Source: Hymenobacter sp. BT559 (lineage in GTDB: Bacteria; Bacteroidota; Bacteroidia; Cytophagales; Hymenobacteraceae). Taken from it: a stretch of 64,000 nucleotides of DNA. The stretch is from positions 1 through 64,000 of the forward strand of contig NZ_JAGETY010000019.1 of NCBI RefSeq assembly GCF_017571525.1, given 5' to 3'. The position numbers and the translations under genes were made by a program. Positions within the stretch are counted from its first letter, which is position 1; every line of letters starts with the position of its first letter. The notes under the pieces were generated by a model that ran no database searches, was not told the origin of the DNA, and saw only the letters and a program-made list of their open reading frames with translations. Below, piece by piece: positions 58,483-64,000 of this stretch.

Positions 58483-58809
58483 ATGCCCACGCCCACCGAC
58501 CTCTTCGTGCACCACGTCTTGTTTTACACGCCCGCCGGTGCCACCGACGCCGACCGGGCCAAGCTCTTGGAGGGGCTGCAAAAGCTGCGCGGCGTGCCGA
58601 GTATCAAGCTGGCCCACATCGGCACGCCGGCCGCCACCGACCGTGCCGTTATCGACCGTGACTATACGTATTCGTGGCTGTGCTTTTTTGAGAGTGCCGC
58701 CGATGAGCTCAGCTACCAGGAGCACCCGATTCACGACGAGTTTCGGCGTGACTATGCGCGCTACTGGGAGAAAGTCGTCATCTACGATGCCGTGGGGCCT
58801 ACGCTCTAA
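58483..58809 (+). CDS. Dabb-family stress-responsive alpha/beta barrel protein
   Basis: The 108-residue protein is a Dabb (dimeric alpha+beta barrel) domain: FVHHVLFYTPAGATDADRAKL at the start, LRGVPSIKLAHIGTPA in the middle, SWLCFFESAADELSYQEHPIHDEF and the closing YDAV strand. Dabb proteins form small dimeric barrels; few have a known reaction, so no activity is proposed. A TTACTTTG promoter-like element lies at 58412-58419. Confidence 0.87.
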   Translation: MPTPTDLFVHHVLFYTPAGATDADRAKLLEGLQKLRGVPSIKLAHIGTPAATDRAVIDRDYTYSWLCFFESAADELSYQEHPIHDEFRRDYARYWEKVVIYDAVGPTL

Positions 58810-58828
58810 GGCTAGCCAGCGGGCGGCC

Positions 58829-59929
58829 CTAGCGGACTGGCTTTCCGGTAAGAGCCAACAATTCAAGCAAATACTGGCCCCAAATGGCTGGGTTGGAGTG
58901 CGTGCCGTGCCCGGTGGTGAGGTCGGTAATAGGCAGCAGGATGTAGCGCCCGCGCGGCACTTTCTTGATTTCGGTTTCCAGAATGCCTAATTCGGGCGGG
59001 TTCACCTGGTCGTCGGCCGAGTTGATAGCAAACAGCGGCGCCTGGATGGCCGCCAGGTGCGGCGCCGGGTTGTAGTCGCGCGAGGCATCAAACTGATAAA
59101 TAAAGTCATTGGCATCGAGCGACTTGTAGAGGCGGGCTTCGGTCTGAGCCAGCGCGGCCTCGGCCTGGGCGCGGGTGGGGGCCAGCTTCTGCATCTGCTT
59201 GGGGCTGCTGGTCATGAAAATGAGCGACGAGGCTGCGCCGGCTAGCCCCACTTTGGGCTCGGTAGTGTAGTTGCCGCCCTGCCAGGCCGGGTCCATCTCT
59301 ATCAGGTCGATGGCCATTTTGCGCAGCATGCGGTTGCGGCCGCCTATCTCGACGGGCAGGCTGGCCAGGGGCAGCAGCGCATCCATGTAGCCGGGGTGCT
59401 GGTAGCCCCACACCCAGGTTTCCATGCCCCCCATCGAGGTGCCCATCACTAGGCGCAGGTGCGTCACCCCCAGCTTCTCGGTGAGCAGGCGGTAGTTGGC
59501 GGCCACCATGTCATCGTAGGTGTACTTTGGGAATTTCATCCGGAGGCCGTCGCTCGGCTTGCTCGACTTGCCGTGGCCGATGGCATCGGGCAAGATAACG
59601 TAGTACTTGGCGGCGTCGAGCGGCTGCCCCGGCCCAAACAGATGCCCCGCAAACAAGTCGCTCAAAAAGCTGGTGCCCGCGCCGGTGGTGCCGTGCATGA
59701 TGAGCACGGCATTGGTGATGCGGCCGGCTTTGTCGCGGCGCGGCTGGCCCACGGTGGTGTAGTGCTGGGTAAGCGTAGGCAAGGTTTCACCGCTGGCAAA
59801 GCGAAAATTAGCCAGCGCAAAATCGCCCGCTGCCGGGGTAGGGTAGGGGGCGGCGGGCGATTGGGCCAAGCTCAGGAGCGGCCCTAGCCAGCAGCCGAAA
59901 AAAGACAGTCGAAGAAACGCTAAACGCAT
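58829..59929 (-). CDS. Alpha/beta hydrolase, homoserine acetyltransferase-like, exported
   Basis: The 366-residue protein has a signal peptide (FLRLSFFGCWLGPLLSLAQ) and an alpha/beta hydrolase domain related to homoserine O-acetyltransferase (MetX): YTTVGQPRRD, NAVLIMHGTTG, YYVILPDAIGHGKSSKPSDG and LVMGTSMGGMETWVWGYQHP with the nucleophilic serine. The acidic residue is in NSADDQVNPPE and the histidine in TGHGTHSNP. True MetX enzymes are cytoplasmic, so the export signal argues for a periplasmic esterase or lactonase instead. ATG at 59929 starts the signal peptide; an upstream in-frame start at 60064 overlaps the next gene and is rejected. Confidence 0.85.
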   Translation of the reverse strand: MRLAFLRLSFFGCWLGPLLSLAQSPAAPYPTPAAGDFALANFRFASGETLPTLTQHYTTVGQPRRDKAGRITNAVLIMHGTTGAGTSFLSDLFAGHLFGPGQPLDAAKYYVILPDAIGHGKSSKPSDGLRMKFPKYTYDDMVAANYRLLTEKLGVTHLRLVMGTSMGGMETWVWGYQHPGYMDALLPLASLPVEIGGRNRMLRKMAIDLIEMDPAWQGGNYTTEPKVGLAGAASSLIFMTSSPKQMQKLAPTRAQAEAALAQTEARLYKSLDANDFIYQFDASRDYNPAPHLAAIQAPLFAINSADDQVNPPELGILETEIKKVPRGRYILLPITDLTTGHGTHSNPAIWGQYLLELLALTGKPVR

Positions 59930-59985
59930 GGCAAAGGGCAAGCAGTGGATGCTCAAACTGGTGTTCTGAAAACGACCCTCGCGGC

Positions 59986-60957
59986 CTACCAAAATGGGTC
60001 GGGGCAGGCTGGGCGAGGTACTTTCTTGAGCTTGATGCCCAGCACTACTTCGTGGCTGCCCCACTGGTAGTTGGCCAGGGCCGTGGTGCTGGCGTCGTAA
60101 GAGTAGCTGAGGCTGCCGAAGTCGAAATCGACGCCTACCATGCCTACAAAGGCATTAGTGGCCCGCCACGATGCGCCGGCCCACACCACGTCGCGAAACT
60201 TGAGCTTCACGTTGAGGTCGACCGACACGGGCGCGGGCTTCATGTATTTTACCAGCACCGAGGGCACCACCGTCAGGTCTTCGCTGATGGGCAGGCGCCC
60301 GCCGGCCGTGGCAAAGTAGTGGCGCTCCAGCTTGTTGGTGTACGTGACCTGGTTGACGGGCGAGTAGGCAATGTCGAGCTGATTGCCCAGCAGCTGGGCC
60401 GACGACGCGCCCACGTAAAAATCGGGGCTGTAGAGCCACAAGCCTATCGTGGCATCGGGCACCCGCGAGGCCTGGCTGGCCGCGATGTAGCCGCTGTGAA
60501 ACTGCAGCTGCGCGCCATCGACGGCAAACTGCTGCATACCTACCGAGGCGCCCATGGCCAGGCGCACGGTGCGCGTCAGGGCCAGGTTGTAGGTATACGA
60601 GCCGTAGATGCCGCTGCGGCTGGTGGGGCCCGTCACGTCGCTATACACAATGCCGCCGATGGCATGGAAGCCGCGCGCCCAGTCGTGCTTGGTGCGCTTC
60701 GACTGCGAGCGCAGGCTGCCCAATGACGAGTTGGCGCTGGCGTAGTACGTGCGCGGGGCACCCTCCAGCCCGGCCCACTGCGCCCGGTAGCTGAACTTGA
60801 GGTCGATAAAATCTTCGGTGCCCGCTACGGCCGGGTTGAGGATATAATTATTGTTCATGTACTGGCTGTACTGAGCCAGTTGCTGGGCCTGCCCCGGCCG
60901 GGCCGCCCCGGCCGCCAGTAGCAGCAAAAAGAAAAAGCCGGGTAAGTTATTTTTCAC
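59986..60957 (-). CDS. PorP/SprF-family type IX secretion outer membrane protein
   Basis: The 323-residue protein has a signal peptide (FFFLLLLAAGAARPGQAQ) and the family start QLAQYSQYMNNNYILNPAVAGTEDF, followed by FSYRAQWAGLEGAPRTYY and a beta barrel, ending with SHEVVLGIKLKK. PorP/SprF proteins help type IX secretion deliver particular partner proteins carrying a type-B C-terminal domain. The partner here is almost certainly the large CHU_C protein upstream on the same strand (61046 to the edge), 88 bases away. The start is a GTG at 60957. Confidence 0.92.
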   Translation of the reverse strand: MKNNLPGFFFLLLLAAGAARPGQAQQLAQYSQYMNNNYILNPAVAGTEDFIDLKFSYRAQWAGLEGAPRTYYASANSSLGSLRSQSKRTKHDWARGFHAIGGIVYSDVTGPTSRSGIYGSYTYNLALTRTVRLAMGASVGMQQFAVDGAQLQFHSGYIAASQASRVPDATIGLWLYSPDFYVGASSAQLLGNQLDIAYSPVNQVTYTNKLERHYFATAGGRLPISEDLTVVPSVLVKYMKPAPVSVDLNVKLKFRDVVWAGASWRATNAFVGMVGVDFDFGSLSYSYDASTTALANYQWGSHEVVLGIKLKKVPRPACPDPFW

Positions 60958-61045
60958 TGAGCAAGAGGGCTAGGAAGCTATGCAAGAGAAAATGAGCAGC
61001 TTAGCAAAAAAGATGGGTTAGCCACACTGCTAAGCGCCTGATAAG

Positions 61046-64000
61046 TTAATACACCACCGTGACAGGGCCACTATAGGACCGGCCATTGCCGAGCGTAATG
61101 ACGTAGTAATAAGTGCCAACCGGGGCGGGCTGCCCCCCAATAGTACCATTCCACTCGGTGCTACGGCTGTAGTTGGCGGCGTCAAAAATCTTGCTGCCCC
61201 AGCGGTTAAATACCTGCACGTGGTTGCCGGCGTAGGCGCCGATGTTGTCGATTTCCCAGGTATCATCCTGGCCGTCGCCGTTGGGGCTGAAGGCAGTAGG
61301 AATGCGTACGCGGGGCGTCACCGTCACCGTCACCGTGCTGCTGGCGGCACACTTGCCGCCGCCGGCCGAGAGGGTGTAGGTAGTCGTGACGGTGGGCGAG
61401 GCAATGGGGCGCAGCTGGTCGGCGCCCACAAACGTGAGGCCGAGCATGGGCGTCCACCTTACGGGGTACGTCCCGCTGGCCTTGCCTTCGAGCGTTACCT
61501 GCTCGCCATCCATAATGGTCTTGTCGGGGCCGGCATCCACATCTGCTATTGGGTAGAGGCTGACGGGTACGCTGCCCGACGTAGCCGTGACCAGGCCGCA
61601 CGCCGTGGTAGCGCGCAGCAGCAGCGTCACAGTCTGGCCGTCTTTGAGGGTGGTGCTGGTAAACACCGGGCTCGTAGCCCCGGGCACATCCTTGCCATCT
61701 ACCTGCCACTGGTACTGGGGGCTAGCGCTGGGGTTGGTGGCCTTGTCGAGGCTGAAGGTGATGGGCTCACCGGGGCACACGGGCAGGGCGGTTTGCAGCA
61801 TCATGGTCACGGCGGGCAGGTCTACCGGCGTCAGGTGCACCGTCACGGTGGCCGTGGCCGGCCCTGTAGCGCAAAAGCCTACGGTGGGCGTCAGCTCTAC
61901 CTGCACCTGGTCGCCATCGCGCAGCGTCGTGCTGGTGTAGGTGGCGCTGGTAGCCACCACTACGTTGTTGACCAGCCACCGGTACGTGGGCGTGGCGCCG
62001 GCGTTGCTAGGGGTGGGTGTGAAGGTGAAGGCCGTGCCGGCGCACTGCATCGGCGGCGTAGCCAGCGCCACGCCCGATACGAGGGGCGTTTGCAGCTGCA
62101 CGGCCACCACGTTGGAATACGCGCTGCCGCATGTGGCGGCTATAGCTTGCCGACGGTAATAAGTCACGGCTGTGAGCGGGCCGGGGGCGTAACCCGCCCC
62201 GGTGGCCCCCGAAACGGCCGTCCAGGTCGAGTTATCCGGCGAAGATTCCCACTGGTAGGTGTAGGGGCCGGTGCCCCCGCTAGCCCCGGCCGGGCTCGTA
62301 AACGGTGTCGGTGCGGTGCCTGGGCACACCGTCTGGGCCCCACTAATGGTGCCTGGCGTGAGGACGGGGTTCACCGTTACGACCACCGTGCCGGTGTTGG
62401 TGCACCCAGTAGCCGGGTTGGTCACGGTAAGGGTGTAGGTCTGAGTAGTGGCGGCGGCCGTAGTATTAGTGAGCGTCACCGTCGGGTTCGCCACGGTGGT
62501 GCTGCTGAGGCCCGTGCCAGGGCTCCAGCTATAGGTGTAGCCCGCTACCGGCACCGCCCCTAGCGGCGTGGGGCTGCCCGAGCAGGCCGCTACGGCTGCG
62601 CCGGGGGTGGCCACGGGCAAGGGGTTGACGGTGACCACGACCGTGGCGGTGCCCGTGCAGCCGGCCGCGTTCGTGGCGGTGAGGGTATAAGTCTGAGTAG
62701 TAGCGGCGGCCGTAGCGTTGGTGAGCGTCACGGTAGGGTTCGCTACGGTGGTGCTGCTGAGGCCGGTGCCAGGGCTCCAGCTATAGGTGTAGCCCGCCAC
62801 GGCCGCCACGCCCAGTTGGGTCGAGCCGCTCGAGCAAATGGTAGCCGCCGGGCCCGCACTTACTACCAGTGGCGGGCTCACCGTTACGACCACCGTGCCG
62901 GTGTTGGTGCACCCAGTAGCCGCGTTCGTGGCGGTGAGGGTATAGGTCTGAGTAGTAGCGGTGGCCGTAGTATTGGTGAGCGTCACGGTCGGGTTCGCTA
63001 CGGTGGTGCTGCTGAGGCCGGTGCCAGGGCTCCAGCTGTAGGTGTAGCCCGCTACCGGCACCGCCCCTAGCTGCCCCGAGCCCCCCGCACAAATCGTAGT
63101 AGCGGCCCCGGCTTGTGCCACCGGCAGCGGGTTTATGGTAATCGTAACCGTATTGGTAGCCTGACAGCCACTGGCGTTGGTTTCGGTAAGCGTATAAGTG
63201 GTTGTGGCAGGGCTGGCACCCGAGTTAGTCAGCTTAAGGGTGGGGTTGGCTACGGTAGTGCTGCTGAGGCCCGTACCAGGGCTCCAGCTATAGGTAGAGC
63301 CTGCCACGGCGGGTGCTCCCAGCGCCACGGGCACGCCCGAGCAGGTGCTTTGCGTGGCGGGGCCCACGTTGGCCGCCGGCGCGGGCAGCACGGTCACGGT
63401 TACCTGGCCGGTAGCGCCGCAGCTAGTAGGAGCCGCTGCCCCGGTGATGGTATAGGTAGTAGTAGCCGTCGGGCTTAGGGTAAGGGGGCTGGCCCCGGTA
63501 ATAATGCTAGCCCCCCCGCTCACGGTATAGGGCGCTGTGCCGCCCGTCACGGTCAGCGTAGTGCTGCTGCCCTGGCAAATAGTTAGATTGCCCGTAATCG
63601 TCAGGGTCGCAGTTTGGGAGATGGTAACGGCCTGCACCACCGAATCGGTGAGGCAGCCGTAGTTGCTGAGGCCCCTGGCCACGACGGTGCCAGTGCCCGC
63701 CCCCCGCCACTGCACCTGCACCGGGTTGGCGGTGGGGCTGCCCACGATGGTGCCACCCACCACGCGCCAGCTCACCTTGGGCGCGGTGCCGCCGCTGGCC
63801 GAGTAGCTGCGGGTGGCATTAAGCCCACACACCAGCTGGTCGCCGCTGATGGTGGTCGGGCCCGTGGGTTTCGTGACGGTAATGTGCAGCACGTCGGCAA
63901 TGGTTTTGCCAGCACAGCCGTTGTCCTTCACTGTAATAGCGACGTCGTAGGGCGTGGCGCGGGCGTCAGCACAACTGGGAGTATACACAAAAGTGCCTGC
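61046..64000 (-). CDS. Large repetitive surface protein with type-B T9SS sorting domain, partial
   Basis: Reading leftwards, the frame is open from the window edge, so the N-terminus is missing. About 984 residues are present. They contain PKD/Ig-like beta domains, then four tandem repeats of about 84 residues (each with YSWSPGTGLSSTTVANPT), two or three more divergent Ig-like domains, and a C-terminal gliding-motility-associated domain (IPTAFSPNGDGQDDTWEI, VFNRWGSKIFDA, WNGTIGGQPAPVGTYYYVI) typical of T9SS type-B sorting. Such proteins are surface adhesins or, like SprB, gliding filaments. The matching PorP/SprF protein is encoded just downstream. Substrate or adhesion target is unknown. Confidence 0.9.
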   Translation of the reverse strand, partial: AGTFVYTPSCADARATPYDVAITVKDNGCAGKTIADVLHITVTKPTGPTTISGDQLVCGLNATRSYSASGGTAPKVSWRVVGGTIVGSPTANPVQVQWRGAGTGTVVARGLSNYGCLTDSVVQAVTISQTATLTITGNLTICQGSSTTLTVTGGTAPYTVSGGASIITGASPLTLSPTATTTYTITGAAAPTSCGATGQVTVTVLPAPAANVGPATQSTCSGVPVALGAPAVAGSTYSWSPGTGLSSTTVANPTLKLTNSGASPATTTYTLTETNASGCQATNTVTITINPLPVAQAGAATTICAGGSGQLGAVPVAGYTYSWSPGTGLSSTTVANPTVTLTNTTATATTQTYTLTATNAATGCTNTGTVVVTVSPPLVVSAGPAATICSSGSTQLGVAAVAGYTYSWSPGTGLSSTTVANPTVTLTNATAAATTQTYTLTATNAAGCTGTATVVVTVNPLPVATPGAAVAACSGSPTPLGAVPVAGYTYSWSPGTGLSSTTVANPTVTLTNTTAAATTQTYTLTVTNPATGCTNTGTVVVTVNPVLTPGTISGAQTVCPGTAPTPFTSPAGASGGTGPYTYQWESSPDNSTWTAVSGATGAGYAPGPLTAVTYYRRQAIAATCGSAYSNVVAVQLQTPLVSGVALATPPMQCAGTAFTFTPTPSNAGATPTYRWLVNNVVVATSATYTSTTLRDGDQVQVELTPTVGFCATGPATATVTVHLTPVDLPAVTMMLQTALPVCPGEPITFSLDKATNPSASPQYQWQVDGKDVPGATSPVFTSTTLKDGQTVTLLLRATTACGLVTATSGSVPVSLYPIADVDAGPDKTIMDGEQVTLEGKASGTYPVRWTPMLGLTFVGADQLRPIASPTVTTTYTLSAGGGKCAASSTVTVTVTPRVRIPTAFSPNGDGQDDTWEIDNIGAYAGNHVQVFNRWGSKIFDAANYSRSTEWNGTIGGQPAPVGTYYYVITLGNGRSYSGPVTVVY
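62380..63400 (-). repeat. Four tandem Ig-like repeats within the surface protein gene
   Basis: A 252-255-bp unit is repeated four times. The shared TYSWSPGTG-coding motif recurs with its CCAG at 62517, 62769, 63024 and 63276 on the plus strand, so spacings are 252, 255 and 252 bases. The central three copies are almost identical over long stretches at DNA level, while the copy at 63276 has diverged more. This indicates recent duplication or gene conversion. Confidence 0.85.

Noticed and set aside
61220..62563. 447-codon open frame on the plus strand
   Set aside because: It is antisense to the repetitive surface protein gene. It is rich in Gly/Arg/His with no domain, and arises because the minus-strand codons are GC-rich and repetitive.
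62380..63400. Possible CRISPR or noncoding satellite array
   Set aside because: The repeat unit is 252-255 bp, stays in frame and encodes Ig-like domains; there are no short repeats with unique spacers.

Overview
The window looks like chromosomal DNA of a GC-rich member of the Bacteroidota, most likely a Hymenobacter-type Cytophagia. Supporting signs are SusC/SusD/SusE proteins, type IX secretion (T9SS) sorting domains with a PorP/SprF partner, FecR/ECF sigma pairs, DUF4199 proteins, a fused ccoN-ccoO gene, a tmRNA tag ending YAMAA, TAnnTTTG-type -7 promoter elements, and start codons without purine-rich Shine-Dalgarno sequences.

Layout. 1-91: 3' end of a 5S rRNA gene and its terminator. 404-5724: a BatA/vWA-type membrane protein, two DUF4199 membrane proteins and two glycosyltransferases (GT2, GT4). 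5730-8994 (minus): a GT9 glycosyltransferase with cysteine clusters, a PAS-like/LuxR regulator and purB. 9167-13067: an AsmA-like/GT51 peptidoglycan glycosyltransferase, a glutathione peroxidase and menA. 13141-15117 (minus): dnaX, with an A10 slippage site that would give a short gamma form. 15312-15683: tmRNA. 15720-18171: a disturbed accessory stretch with a lower-GC acyltransferase, a 5'-truncated pyrC and undecipherable remnants. 18172-22377 (minus): a DUF1080 protein, a HelD helicase and a YgjP-like metallopeptidase.

22503-43670 is a large alpha-mannan utilisation region with two arms. The minus arm holds GH92, GH76 with a T9SS sorting domain, and an ASKHA sugar kinase. The plus arm holds mannose-6-phosphate isomerase, a DeoR regulator, a sugar-proton symporter, ECF sigma and FecR anti-sigma factors, a SusC with an STN signalling domain, SusD, SusE, a lipoprotein GH76 and a second GH92. 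The expected flow is surface cleavage of alpha-1,6-mannan, SusCD import, trimming by GH92, inner-membrane uptake, phosphorylation and isomerisation to fructose-6-phosphate.

44021-58351 is a respiratory region: a PAS histidine kinase and a response regulator carrying a CRP/FNR-type DNA-binding half (minus), then ccoI, ccoS, ccoNO, a ccoQ-like gene, an unknown small membrane gene, ccoP, ccoG, ccoH, a TauE/SafE-like copper/assembly protein, a universal stress protein and hemF. Two FNR-type boxes with the same half-sites, TTGAC-N4-ATCAA, lie at the divergent regulator promoter and upstream of ccoNO. The regulator's helix has the E-x-x-S-R residues that read such sites but lacks the cysteines of oxygen-sensing FNR. 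This is the most interesting system in the window.

58483-64000: a Dabb protein, an alpha/beta hydrolase, a PorP/SprF-like protein, and the C-terminal 980-plus residues of a large repetitive surface protein with a type-B T9SS sorting domain, which runs off the right edge.
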